DNA of 64,000 nucleotides from Alphaproteobacteria bacterium (lineage in GTDB: Bacteria; Pseudomonadota; Alphaproteobacteria; Rickettsiales; UBA8987). Below are positions 38,701-47,240 of this stretch, one piece after another. The DNA is taken from NCBI GenBank assembly GCA_030429625.1, contig JAUIFA010000001.1, positions 223,306 to 287,305 of the forward strand. The letters are read 5' to 3'. The notes below the pieces were generated by a model, which was given only the letters and a program-made list of their open reading frames with translations, had not been told where the DNA came from and made no database searches. Numbering within the stretch: the first letter of the stretch is position 1; each line of letters begins with the position of its first letter. Both the position numbers and the translations under genes were made by a program.

Positions 38701-38718
38701 TAATCAAATGGATAGATT

Positions 38719-39534
38719 ATGAGCGAGAAAACACATGATTATCACTTGGTAGACCCAAGCCCACTGCCAATATTAGGAACAATATCCCTTCTTATCTTAG
38801 CTGCGGGTGCTATTTTGTTCATGCACGAAGTGCAATATGGCACAGCATTGTTGGCTGTTGGGTTTCTTTCTGTTCTTTCAGTGATGTTTGTATGGTGGAA
38901 AACCGTTATCAAAGAGGGCATAAAAGATAAGGCACATACGGCGGTGGTACGAAATGGTCTAAAATGGGGGATGATTTTGTTCATTGCCTCAGAAGTAATG
39001 TTCTTTTTTGCCTTTTTCTTTTCCTTTTTTAAATCAAGTCTTTTCCCCGTGGATATATTTGATGGTGAAACCTGGCCGGTCAGTGCGGGTGTTTGGCCGC
39101 CGGAAGGTATTGTCACCTTTGACCCATGGGGTATTCCGTTCCTAAACACTATCATTCTCCTTATATCAAGCTATACAGCACATATTGCTCACCATGCTGT
39201 GGTCAAAGGTGACATGAAAAAGGTAGTTAAGTGGCTAACGGTTACGGTAATACTTGGTGTAACCTTTACCTCACTACAGGCTTATGAATATCATCATGCA
39301 GCGTTTGGTTTTACCGATGGTGTCTATGCGTCTAACTTCTATATGGCTACAGGCTTCCATGGCTTCCATGTAATTGTGGGTACCATTTTCTTATTTGTGT
39401 GCTTGCTCAGGGCTAAGAAAGGTACATTAACCAAAAAAGGCCATCTTGGGTTGGAGTTTGCCAGCTGGTATTGGCACTTTGTCGATGTGGTATGGGTATT
39501 CCTATTTACTTGGGTCTATGTGTGGGGTGGTTGA
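38719..39534 (+). CDS. ctaE: Cytochrome c oxidase subunit III
   Basis: The 271-residue, seven-helix subunit stabilises the oxidase and feeds its D-channel. Diagnostic stretches: DYHLVDPSPLPILGTISLL, EVMFFFAFFFSFFKSSLFP, LNTIILLISSYTAHIAHHAV, and GFHGFHVIVGTIFLFVCLLR, ending FASWYWHFVDVVWVFLFTWV. It closes the operon and is followed 30 bases later by a strong rho-independent terminator. Confidence 0.97.
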   Translation: MSEKTHDYHLVDPSPLPILGTISLLILAAGAILFMHEVQYGTALLAVGFLSVLSVMFVWWKTVIKEGIKDKAHTAVVRNGLKWGMILFIASEVMFFFAFFFSFFKSSLFPVDIFDGETWPVSAGVWPPEGIVTFDPWGIPFLNTIILLISSYTAHIAHHAVVKGDMKKVVKWLTVTVILGVTFTSLQAYEYHHAAFGFTDGVYASNFYMATGFHGFHVIVGTIFLFVCLLRAKKGTLTKKGHLGLEFASWYWHFVDVVWVFLFTWVYVWGG

Positions 39535-39564
39535 TAAAACTGAAATCCATTCAAATAATGAAGA

Positions 39565-39594
39565 TGGGCGGAGTTTTCTCCGCCTATTTTTTTT
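39565..39594 (+). terminator. Rho-independent terminator of the aa3 oxidase operon
   Basis: GGCGGAG-TTTT-CTCCGCC forms a perfect 7-bp stem, extended by a wobble and an A-T pair, followed by ATTTTTTTT. The rest of the gap up to pstS is AT-rich; TTGACA at 39647-39652 may be a -35 element, but no good -10 follows at 17 bases. Confidence 0.9.
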
Positions 39595-39733
39595 GCTTTT
39601 TATAAATAGACTATTATACAATAATTATAGAAATCTAAAAATATGGTTGACAAGACTTTTATAGTATTTTATTGGGTAGTATGTATGGCTGGATTTCTGG
39701 TTATCATTACATAATATGCTTGGGAGCGATAAA

Positions 39734-40744
39734 ATGAAAAAAACTCTATTACCTATTGTGGCCGCAGTGGTGGCTATTTCTGCGGGAACAGCACATGCCC
39801 GTGATCAAATCCGTATCGTAGGTTCTTCTACGGTCTATCCTTTTACCACTGCCGCGGCAGAAGAATTTGGCAATAATACCAAGTTCCGTTCACCAATTGT
39901 TGAATCTACCGGCACCGGTGGTGGATTTAAATTATTCTGTAAAGGCATTGGTGAAGATACTCCTGACTTTTCGGATGCATCACGTGCCATCAAAAAAAGC
40001 GAAGCTGAAATGTGTCAGAAAAATGGTGTGACCGATATTGCCGAAATCAAAATTGGTTACGATGGTATTGTGGTTGCCAACTCTAAAACAGAAAAACGTT
40101 ACAATCTTACAAAAGAACAACTGTTTTTGGCATTAGGCAAACAAGTACCTTCAAAAGGAAAATTGGTAGATAATTTTTATCAAAAATGGAGCGAGATAGA
40201 TCCCTCCCTTCCTGATGAAGAAATTACAGTCTATGGCCCTCCACCAACGTCTGGAACACGTGACGCGTTTGCAGAGCTTGTGTTAGAAAAAGCATGTAAA
40301 GACTTGCCTGAATTTAAGGCTGTGTACGAAGATAAAAAAGTGCGTGGCAAAGCATGTCATATGGTTCGTGAAGACGGAAAATATGTAGAAGCTGGTGAGA
40401 ATGACAACCTGATTGTTAAAAAACTTCAAGCCAATAAACATTCGCTTGGTATTTTTGGATTTAGCTTCTTGGATCAAAACCTAAACACCATTCAGGGCAG
40501 CGTCATTGAAGGAGTAACCCCAACATTTGAAAATATCTCTGATGGCTCGTACAGCGTATCTCGTCCTTTGTTTGTGTACGCGAAAAAACAAAACAAAGCA
40601 TTTGTTAAAGGCATAAAAGAATTTGCCCAAGAATTAACAAGTGATGCGGCACTTGGCGCTGATGGATATTTGTCTGAGAGAGGTTTAATTCCTTTGTCAA
40701 AAGATGAAATTAGTACTATGCAAAAAATTGCTAACGAGTTATAA
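39734..40744 (+). CDS. pstS: Phosphate ABC transporter substrate-binding protein PstS
   Basis: The 336-residue periplasmic protein captures phosphate for PstCAB. GGGAG eight bases before the ATG fixes the start. The signal peptide KKTLLPIVAAVVAISAGTA ends at HA before RDQIRIVG. Phosphate-binding loops are visible as RIVGSSTVYPFTTAAAEEF, ESTGTGGGFKLFCKG and GPPPTSGTRDAFAELV. Paired cysteines may form disulfides. I see no convincing Pho box in the 200-base leader. Confidence 0.94.
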   Translation: MKKTLLPIVAAVVAISAGTAHARDQIRIVGSSTVYPFTTAAAEEFGNNTKFRSPIVESTGTGGGFKLFCKGIGEDTPDFSDASRAIKKSEAEMCQKNGVTDIAEIKIGYDGIVVANSKTEKRYNLTKEQLFLALGKQVPSKGKLVDNFYQKWSEIDPSLPDEEITVYGPPPTSGTRDAFAELVLEKACKDLPEFKAVYEDKKVRGKACHMVREDGKYVEAGENDNLIVKKLQANKHSLGIFGFSFLDQNLNTIQGSVIEGVTPTFENISDGSYSVSRPLFVYAKKQNKAFVKGIKEFAQELTSDAALGADGYLSERGLIPLSKDEISTMQKIANEL

Positions 40745-40815
40745 AATTCAGAAGTTTGATAATTGGCGGATCATAGTTTCTGCTATGGTCCGCTCTTTTA
40801 TGGATTAGTGCATTT

Positions 40816-41739
40816 ATGAACGTGAAGACATCTGAAACCATAGTCAAGACAGTGCTGTTTCTCTGTGCAGCGGTGACTATTTTGATTACGGTTATGATTG
40901 TCGCATCGGTGTTGTTTGAGTCGATTCGCTTTTTTTCACAAGTTCCGTTGCATGAATTCTTATTTGGTCTTGAGTGGAGTCCACAAACCAGCATTCGGGC
41001 GGATCAGGCCGCCAGTGACGGGACCTTTGGTGTAGTGCCTGTCTTTTTGGGCACCATATTAATTACCTTTATTGCCATGTTCATTGCTACGCCGGTGGGT
41101 TTATTCTCGGCGATTTATCTTTCCGAATATGCCTCGTTTAAAATCCGTAACGTTATAAAACCTGTGTTGGAGATGTTGGCCGGAATTCCCACTGTGGTTT
41201 ACGGTTATTTTGCAGTATCTACATTTTCACCCTTTCTGCGTGAGATTGCTGCTACTATGGACATATCCCTTGCGGCAGAGAGTGCGTTGGCAGCGGGGTT
41301 TGTCATGGGAATTATGATCATCCCATTTGTCATGTCCCTTTCGGACGATTCGATGAATTCCGTACCTGCTTCGTTAAAATATGCGTCCATTGGGATGGGG
41401 GCAACTCAGTCTGAAACCATCAAAAAAGTGATTGTTCCTGCTGCATTGCCGGGAATTATCAGTGCGGTGCTTTTAGGAATTTCGCGCGGCATTGGCGAAA
41501 CCATGATTGTGGTGATGGCTGCCGGGCTGGCAGCTAATTTAACGTTTAATCCGTTTGAGGCAGTAACCACGGTTACGGTACAAATTGTAACGCTTCTTAT
41601 TGGCGATCATGAGTTTGACAGCACAAAAACATTGGCCGCATTCGCATTGGGTTTGGTGCTTTTCGTGTTCACGCTGGTGTTAAACGCATTGGCACAGTGG
41701 ATAAAAAATCATTTCGGGATACGCTACGATGGCTCATAA
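40816..41739 (+). CDS. pstC: Phosphate ABC transporter permease PstC
   Basis: The 307-residue inner-membrane permease has six helices and the conserved loops SDGTFGVVPVFLGTILITFI, EMLAGIPTVVYGYFAVSTF and the EAA-type ATQSETIKKVIVPAALPGII. It pairs with PstA to form the channel. It overlaps pstA by 11 bases. A short hydrophobic start replaces the longer N-terminus of some PstC proteins. Confidence 0.93.
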   Translation: MNVKTSETIVKTVLFLCAAVTILITVMIVASVLFESIRFFSQVPLHEFLFGLEWSPQTSIRADQAASDGTFGVVPVFLGTILITFIAMFIATPVGLFSAIYLSEYASFKIRNVIKPVLEMLAGIPTVVYGYFAVSTFSPFLREIAATMDISLAAESALAAGFVMGIMIIPFVMSLSDDSMNSVPASLKYASIGMGATQSETIKKVIVPAALPGIISAVLLGISRGIGETMIVVMAAGLAANLTFNPFEAVTTVTVQIVTLLIGDHEFDSTKTLAAFALGLVLFVFTLVLNALAQWIKNHFGIRYDGS

Positions 41740-43054
41740 TAAAACCCTGAGAATGGCAAAGATTGTCAGCAAGAGGATTAAGAAAAAGAAAAACCCTTTT
41801 GTCTATAAGCCGAAAAGTGATAGCCCCAAACATCAGTGGCTGAAGCAAAGACACAGTAAAGAGGATCGATTTAAACTATTTGGTATACTGGCTGTTAGTC
41901 TTTCAATTCTTTTTATGATAAGTTTATTTTTTGGCATTATTTCCGGTGGGGCGAGTGCGTTTGTTAAAACAGAATTAAACATATCTGTAAAGCTTCTAGC
42001 AGCCTCCGATGGAGACAGATCCGCTTATCGTAATCTTATTCGTAAATCGTTGTTAAAAGAATTTCCTGATATTTCTGGTCGTCGACAAAAGCTCGAATTG
42101 TATAATTTGCTTAGCAATGGTGCGATAGAAAAACTTTCTCAATATGCACAGGACAATCCCGAATTGGCCGACAAAGAGGTGAAAGTGTGGCTGCCGGCCT
42201 CTGATATTGTCGATATGTATGTAAAGGGCATGATTGCCATGGAGCTTGATGAGAGCCTGCGTAAGATCAGCGATATGCAAGTTACTGCGGTCGAAAAAAT
42301 GACGGCGAACAATAATGTGCGCAAAGTATTCAATTTTGATTTCTTTACTCATGGTGATTCACGCAATCCGGAAGAGGCAGGCATCTTTACCGCGTTGGTA
42401 GGGTCGTTGTTTACCATGCTTGTGGCGCTCATGGTGGCGTTTCCTCTTGGTGTGGCTTCGGCAATTTATCTTGAAGAATTTGCCTCAAGAAACTGGTTTA
42501 CCACACTCATTGAAATCAATATTAATAACCTTGCGGCTGTCCCTTCAATTATCTTTGGATTGCTGGGTCTTTCTATTTATCTGAATTACTTTGGTATGCC
42601 GCGATCTTCTTCCTTGGTCGGTGGGATGACGTTGGCGCTTCTGGTGCTGCCGGTGATTATTATTGCCGCACGAAATGCACTGAGTTGTGTTCCTGATACA
42701 GTACGTTACGCGGCATTTGCCTTGGGAGCTTCAAAGGTTCAGGTGGTATTCCATCACATATTGCCTTATTCCATGCCGGGCATTATGACGGGGGTTATTC
42801 TGGCCGTTGCTAGGGCGTTTGGTGAAACAGCTCCGTTGCTTATGATTGGCATGATGGCGTTTATTGTGGACTCTCCCAGTGGGGTGACGGATCCGTCCAC
42901 CTCTCTGCCGATACAGATTTATCTTTGGGCGGACAGTCCTGAAGCGGCTTTTGCCGAAAAAACATCCGCCGCAATTTTGGTATTGTTGGTGATTTTGATA
43001 TTTATTAATCTGTTTGCGACCTATTTGCGTAAACGTTTTGCAGTGAAGTGGTAG
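41729..43054 (+). CDS. pstA: Phosphate ABC transporter permease PstA, extended N-terminus
   Basis: At 441 residues this is longer than the roughly 280-300 of enterobacterial PstA. The first 45 residues are strongly basic, then one helix ([20 protein letters not shown]) and a soluble insert up to about residue 215 (DUF3333-type N-terminus, common in alphaproteobacteria). The permease proper shows [40 protein letters not shown] and the coupling loop [20 protein letters not shown]. Ends two bases before the pstB ATG. Confidence 0.92.
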   Translation: MAHNKTLRMAKIVSKRIKKKKNPFVYKPKSDSPKHQWLKQRHSKEDRFKLFGILAVSLSILFMISLFFGIISGGASAFVKTELNISVKLLAASDGDRSAYRNLIRKSLLKEFPDISGRRQKLELYNLLSNGAIEKLSQYAQDNPELADKEVKVWLPASDIVDMYVKGMIAMELDESLRKISDMQVTAVEKMTANNNVRKVFNFDFFTHGDSRNPEEAGIFTALVGSLFTMLVALMVAFPLGVASAIYLEEFASRNWFTTLIEININNLAAVPSIIFGLLGLSIYLNYFGMPRSSSLVGGMTLALLVLPVIIIAARNALSCVPDTVRYAAFALGASKVQVVFHHILPYSMPGIMTGVILAVARAFGETAPLLMIGMMAFIVDSPSGVTDPSTSLPIQIYLWADSPEAAFAEKTSAAILVLLVILIFINLFATYLRKRFAVKW

Positions 43055-43056
43055 AT

Positions 43057-43836
43057 ATGGCTAATAAAGATGATAAGAAAAACATTCGTATGTATTCCGA
43101 AAATTTGAGTGTGTTTTATGGCGAGAAACAGGCACTCTTTGATGTAAATATTGGCATTGAAACCAATAAAGTGACTGCCTTAATTGGCCCGTCTGGTTGT
43201 GGTAAATCTACCTACCTGCGCTGCTTAAACCGGATGAATGATTTGGTGGACAGCTGTAGGATTGAAGGCAAGGTCTATCTTGATGGGTATAACATCTATA
43301 AAAAGAAAGTGGACGTGGTACTTCTGCGGCAGAAGATTGGCATGGTGTTTCAGAAACCAAACCCGTTCCCTAAATCCATATACGACAACATTGCTTATGG
43401 GCCCAGACTGCACAATTTAACCAACAGCAAAGAAGAACTTGATGCGCTGGTGGAAAAATGCTTGCGTCGGGTAGGGCTTTGGGAGGAAGTCAGCGACAGG
43501 TTAAATACACCCGGTACGTCGCTTTCTGGCGGACAACAGCAACGTTTATGTATCGCTCGTGCCATTGCGGTTTCACCGGAAGTCATTCTGATGGATGAGC
43601 CTTGTTCGGCACTTGATCCGATTGCTACAGGGAAAATTGAAGAATTAATCATCGAGCTTAAAAAGAAATTTACTATCGTCATTGTAACTCACTCTATGCA
43701 GCAAGCCGCCCGTATTTCTGATAATACCGCCTTTTTCCACATGGGTAAGGTGATTGAATATGGCACAACCGAAAAAATCTTCAATGACGCGAAAGAGAAG
43801 AAAACCAAGGACTATATTTCTGGTAAATACGGTTAA
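43057..43836 (+). CDS. pstB: Phosphate ABC transporter ATPase PstB
   Basis: The 259-residue ATPase energises phosphate import. Walker [11 protein letters not shown]-loop [20 protein letters not shown], signature [17 protein letters not shown], Walker [14 protein letters not shown] and switch histidine in [14 protein letters not shown] are all intact. Start taken at the ATG, three codons inside a GTG that overlaps pstA. phoU does not follow, although it commonly does; a CBS-domain gene lies downstream instead. Confidence 0.96.
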   Translation: MANKDDKKNIRMYSENLSVFYGEKQALFDVNIGIETNKVTALIGPSGCGKSTYLRCLNRMNDLVDSCRIEGKVYLDGYNIYKKKVDVVLLRQKIGMVFQKPNPFPKSIYDNIAYGPRLHNLTNSKEELDALVEKCLRRVGLWEEVSDRLNTPGTSLSGGQQQRLCIARAIAVSPEVILMDEPCSALDPIATGKIEELIIELKKKFTIVIVTHSMQQAARISDNTAFFHMGKVIEYGTTEKIFNDAKEKKTKDYISGKYG

Positions 43837-43889
43837 TTATTATGGGTATACGTTGCTATGATTTTGTTAAAATTTAAGCAGATCTCTGT

Positions 43890-43918
43890 TTGACCTTTGG
43901 AAAAGATCAGACTATATT
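43890..43918 (+). promoter_or_regulatory. Sigma-70 type promoter for the CBS gene
   Basis: TTGACC and TATATT are separated by exactly 17 bases, ending 55 bases before the ATG. Just downstream CCCTGATTTTTAAGGG forms a small hairpin followed by TTTTT, which might act as a leaky terminator or leader structure. Confidence 0.6.
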
Positions 43919-43973
43919 AACCCTGATTTTTAAGGGTTTTTAAGCCCGCTTCATGTCAAAAGGAGTGTTAGAT

Positions 43974-44393
43974 ATGCAAGTCTCTGAAATTATGACAGAA
44001 AATCCGGTAATGATTGATAAGAATAGCAGCATAGCGGATGCCGCTAAGAAGATGCGTGATGAAGATTGTGGCGTGCTTCCGGTGGGAGATCTACAAAATC
44101 TTGAAGGTATGATCACTGATCGCGATATTACCATCTGGGCAGTGGCTGAAGAGCTAAATCTTCAACAGTCAACAGTGGCCGACATTATGAGTACGGAGAT
44201 TATCACCTGCCATGCCGCAGATGACCTTGGAAAGGCTGCTGACATTATGAGCCTCAACGGTGTACGTCGCTTAGTGGTAAAGGACGATAACCAAGAGGTG
44301 GTAGGCATTGTTTCTATTTCGGATCTGATGAAAAATATTGGAGACGAAAACGTTACGGACGATGTCATGCATCACGTACTCAAATACGCATAG
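43974..44393 (+). CDS. CBS-domain pair protein
   Basis: The 139-residue protein consists of two CBS motifs: VSEIMTENPVMIDKNSSIAD to DCGVLPVGDLQNLEGMITDR, and VADIMSTEIITCHAADDLGK to RRLVVKDDNQEVVGIVSISD. Tandem CBS pairs bind adenine nucleotides and act as energy sensors. AAGGAG eight bases before the second ATG sets the start; an upstream in-frame ATG overlaps that site. Stand-alone proteins like this often respond to stress or energy state; the partner is unknown. Confidence 0.85.
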   Translation: MQVSEIMTENPVMIDKNSSIADAAKKMRDEDCGVLPVGDLQNLEGMITDRDITIWAVAEELNLQQSTVADIMSTEIITCHAADDLGKAADIMSLNGVRRLVVKDDNQEVVGIVSISDLMKNIGDENVTDDVMHHVLKYA

Positions 44394-44444
44394 TCAGACA
44401 TTCTGGAAACCAGATCGGTTGTTTTTGTTGAAAAGACCAGAAAA

Positions 44445-44473
44445 TTGAAAAAATGCTTTGACCTTCATATAAT
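44445..44473 (+). promoter_or_regulatory. Promoter of tRNA-Glu
   Basis: TTGAAA and a perfect TATAAT are spaced 17 bases apart, 34 bases before the mature tRNA. This is the strongest promoter-like sequence in the window. Confidence 0.7.
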
Positions 44474-44506
44474 GTAATGGTAGAAGCCTTCGCACACCAT
44501 GAGTAC

Positions 44507-44581
44507 GGCCCCTTCGTCTAGTGGTTAGGACATCGCCCTTTCACGGCGGCAACACGGGTTCAAATCCCGTAGGGGTCACCA
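44507..44581 (+). tRNA. tRNA-Glu (TTC), integration target
   Basis: The 75-nt tRNA has acceptor GGCCCCT/AGGGGTC, anticodon loop CTTTCAC (anticodon TTC), T-arm CGGGTTCAAATCCCG and encoded CCA. An integrase gene begins 387 bases downstream, and degenerate copies of its 3' portion lie at 60803-60839, near 60979 and at 63039-63055. Confidence 0.96.
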
Positions 44582-44968
44582 GCTAACCTACTGTAATTGT
44601 TCGCCTTTATTCGTTTTGCCATTGGTTTTCAACGGCATAATACCCCCACCTTTTCACTACTGTTCACCGCTGTTCATCTACAGTCACCCTGCATATCAGC
44701 ACAAATAGCAGCATCAGTCATAATCGAACTACATTTTGCTACATTATTCCGGTCCATTTAACAGTCTTTTATTTGATGGCCGGACGATGGACAATATGGA
44801 CAGTCAGTTTTTTATGAAAAAATCTCTTGCAATACTCCTGAAAAACATACATAAAAGTATGTAACTATCTGATTTTACTAGTTATTTTGTTCGCAGTTGT
44901 TCATGGTTGTTCATGCCTGTTCACCGCCGCAAACATTAGAACCATAGAATTTTTGAAAGGAGATGAAA
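44582..44968 (+). promoter_or_regulatory. Left end of the island with phased TGTTC repeats
   Basis: There is no gene in this gap. TGTTC occurs four times at exact 10-bp spacing (44888, 44898, 44908, 44918), twice more at 44661 and 44671, and once at 44598. Helical phasing next to an integrase and attachment site is characteristic of arm-type integrase or directionality-factor sites. The same region must contain the integrase promoter. CAGCACAAATA at 44697-44707 recurs at 53341-53351. Confidence 0.6.
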
Positions 44969-46183
44969 ATGAAGCTAACACATATACAAATTAAGAACGC
45001 AAAACCGAAAGAAAAGATGTATCGCCTTAGCGATGGTGATGGTCTGAGTTTAGAAATTCAACCCAATGGGGCAAAATATTGGCGTATGGCATACACCTAC
45101 AATAATAAACGTAGGCAGATCGCGTTCGGAAAATATCCCATTATATCATTACAAGATGCGAGGGAGCTGCGCTTAGAGACCAAGAAGAAGCTCGTTAAAA
45201 ACATTGATCCCGTAGAAGATAGAAGGCAGGCAAAGCTGGAAAGGGAAATGAAATATGAAAATAACTTCGAGGCGATAGCCCGTGAGTGGCACGAGAATAA
45301 AAAGCATACATGGCAACCCAAGCATGCAGATAATATTTTGAAGCGGTTGTCGGTACATATTTTCCCCGTCATTGGAGCAAAGCCAATCACGGATATTAAG
45401 CCCCCAGAATTATTACATGCGCTTAGAGCCATTGAGAGCGCTGGTAAGCACGAGATGGCACATCGTATGTTGCAGACCACAAGCCAGATATTTCGCTATG
45501 CTGTGGCAACGGGCAAGGCCGATTTTGATATAACGCCAAGTCTAAAAGGTGCGCTTAAACCTACACAAAGTAAACATCATCCTCACCTTAAAGAAGAGGA
45601 ACTGCCGGCATTTCTAAGAAAACTCAATAACTATGACCTTGATAAAGATGATGGTGGCTGTAACGGCAACCCTATTACAAAATGGGGTTTTCAGCTTATG
45701 ATTATGACCTTTGTTCGCACGGGTGAAATGCGTGGGGCTAAATGGGATGAGATAGATTTTGATAAAGCACAGTGGCGTATACCGGAAGAACGTATGAAGA
45801 TGAAAGAACAGCATGTGGTACCGTTATCAAAACAAGCGGTTACGTTGTTTAAGAAAATCTATGAAGTGACAGGTGATTGTTATAGTGGGTATGTATTGCC
45901 AAGTTTTCAGAACCCGAGGAAAAGTATCAGTGAAAACACATTCTTACGTGCAATTTTTCTCATGGGTTATAAGGGTAAAACCGTTGGGCATGGCTTCCGT
46001 GCGACAGCTTCAACGATATTGAATGAAAATGGCTTTAGACCTGATATAATCGAACGGCAGCTTGCTCACTGTGAGCCTAACCAAGTCCGCGCTGCTTATA
46101 ATCATGCTCAATACCTTCCCGAACGTGTTGAAATGATGCAGTGGTGGGCAAATTACTTAGAAAGATCGGGAATGGAGATTTAA
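44969..46183 (+). CDS. P4-type tyrosine recombinase integrase
   Basis: The 404-residue integrase opens with the DUF4102-type arm-binding domain (KLTHIQIKNAKPKEKMYRLS and YWRMAYTYNNKRRQIAFGKY). The catalytic domain shows the first Arg in TFVRTGEMRGAKWDEID, the HGFRATASTIL H-x-x-R box, AHCEPNQVRAAYNHAQY with the nucleophilic Tyr. AAGGAG lies at the right distance from the ATG at 44969, the second of two close ATGs. It should recombine at tRNA-Glu. The sequence appears intact. The next gene begins 2 bases after its stop. Confidence 0.95.
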   Translation: MKLTHIQIKNAKPKEKMYRLSDGDGLSLEIQPNGAKYWRMAYTYNNKRRQIAFGKYPIISLQDARELRLETKKKLVKNIDPVEDRRQAKLEREMKYENNFEAIAREWHENKKHTWQPKHADNILKRLSVHIFPVIGAKPITDIKPPELLHALRAIESAGKHEMAHRMLQTTSQIFRYAVATGKADFDITPSLKGALKPTQSKHHPHLKEEELPAFLRKLNNYDLDKDDGGCNGNPITKWGFQLMIMTFVRTGEMRGAKWDEIDFDKAQWRIPEERMKMKEQHVVPLSKQAVTLFKKIYEVTGDCYSGYVLPSFQNPRKSISENTFLRAIFLMGYKGKTVGHGFRATASTILNENGFRPDIIERQLAHCEPNQVRAAYNHAQYLPERVEMMQWWANYLERSGMEI

Positions 46184-46185
46184 GT

Positions 46186-46725
46186 ATGGCAAAGGATAAG
46201 GTTAATGAGCGGCTTGAGGGCATCTCCCAAGAAAACTTGGAAAAGGCGCAAGCACGACTTAATAAATTATGTGATCAATACAATATGCAGCGCATTACAC
46301 TAACCCATGGAAAAAACAGGTGGAGAGAGCTATGCTTTCGTATAATTGGCCTACCTCCACATGAAGCAAACTCTGCTGGCCGATCTGCTATGATGAAGAA
46401 GGAAGAGCAGGATTATTTTGTTGGCTACATGGATATAATAGATGAATTTTCCGTTTTTGATGAAGGTAGCGATGGCACTATCAAAAAAACAACTGTTGAT
46501 GAAAAAATAGCTCTCTATTCAAAGAAGAATGCTCCAAAAGATCATACAACAGAGCATACGAACAAAACATTTACAGGTATAAAAAGACTGAAAAATTTCT
46601 GGAAGAATTTCGGTAGAACACACTTAGACAAACTTGCCGAAGAGGAATTAAGGGCACGGCAGGATGAAGATTGGTCGGATCATCCAGCTGAGTATTACGA
46701 CAATTTCTACAAAGACAAAAAGTAA
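46186..46725 (+). CDS. Hypothetical protein downstream of integrase
   Basis: The 179-residue hydrophilic protein begins 2 bases after the integrase stop and is surely co-transcribed. Charged helices (GISQENLEKAQARLNKLCDQ and KRLKNFWKNFGRTHLDKLAE) and no membrane segment or cysteine cluster are visible. No family recognised. It is followed by the inverted repeat AAGTCACAAAA/TTTTGTGACTT (46725-46735 and 46750-46760), which may end the transcript or bind a regulator. Confidence 0.6.
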   Translation: MAKDKVNERLEGISQENLEKAQARLNKLCDQYNMQRITLTHGKNRWRELCFRIIGLPPHEANSAGRSAMMKKEEQDYFVGYMDIIDEFSVFDEGSDGTIKKTTVDEKIALYSKKNAPKDHTTEHTNKTFTGIKRLKNFWKNFGRTHLDKLAEEELRARQDEDWSDHPAEYYDNFYKDKK

Positions 46726-46780
46726 AGTCACAAAATATCTCTCCTAATTTTTTGTGACTTCAGAAACTGCTTCAATGGCT

Positions 46781-46808
46781 ACATGTGATCACACGGAGTG
46801 ACACATGT
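46781..46808. promoter_or_regulatory. Inverted repeats upstream of alpA
   Basis: ACATGTG (46781-46787) and CACATGT (46802-46808) form a perfect inverted repeat, and TGTGATCACA (46784-46793) is itself a perfect palindrome. They lie just before the AlpA gene. A site for AlpA autoregulation or a host factor is plausible. Confidence 0.45.
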
Positions 46809-46833
46809 ACAACTTAAGCCATAGGAGTAAATT

Positions 46834-47037
46834 ATGGAAAATCAAAAACTTTTTTATACCATCAATGAGGTTGCGGAAGCAATTTCGTTGGGGCGCACAA
46901 GCATTTACAAAGCTATCAATGAAGGACGGCTTACTGCGAAGAAATTCGGTTCTAAATCGTTAGTAAGTGCTGAGTCGTTGGATGATTTTATTGCTGGACT
47001 TCCCAACAAGGAAAAAGTGGGAGGTAGCAATGAGTAA
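46834..47037 (+). CDS. AlpA/excisionase-like helix-turn-helix regulator
   Basis: The 67-residue MerR-like winged helix protein reads YTINEVAEAISLGRTSIYKA followed by INEGRLTAKKFGSKSLVSAE, the HTH_17 pattern of AlpA and excisionases. In P4-like satellites AlpA controls integrase expression and excision. TAGGAG precedes the start. Its stop overlaps the next gene by 8 bases. Confidence 0.85.
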   Translation: MENQKLFYTINEVAEAISLGRTSIYKAINEGRLTAKKFGSKSLVSAESLDDFIAGLPNKEKVGGSNE

Positions 47038-47239
47038 AAAGCATACAGAACTATGTTTCATACACAGTCTTTTTGATCACGAAGTAGAAGCGACACATGT
47101 ACGACACTTTCCAACTTACATTGATGATTGCGAGAATGAGTATTCTTGCTGTGCACTTTGTGATCAATGCTCACCCTTAGATAAGGCTCTGACGCCTGAA
47201 CTAATGTCGTATTTAATCGAAGTTAGTCTGGGGGTATAA
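47030..47239 (+). CDS. Small cysteine-rich protein
   Basis: The 69-residue protein overlaps the alpA end and is preceded by GGGAGG. Six cysteines and several histidines cluster as CFIHSLFDHEVEATHVRHF and CENEYSCCALCDQC, which suggests a zinc-binding knuckle. The primase gene begins 1 base after its stop, so a role in island replication or its control is likely. No family recognised. Confidence 0.65.
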   Translation: MSKKHTELCFIHSLFDHEVEATHVRHFPTYIDDCENEYSCCALCDQCSPLDKALTPELMSYLIEVSLGV

Positions 47240-47240
47240 C

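Noticed and set aside
39600..39733. Pho box or clear promoter before pstS
   Set aside because: Only weak resemblance (TTATCATTACAT and an isolated TTGACA); no paired 7-bp repeats at 11-bp spacing.
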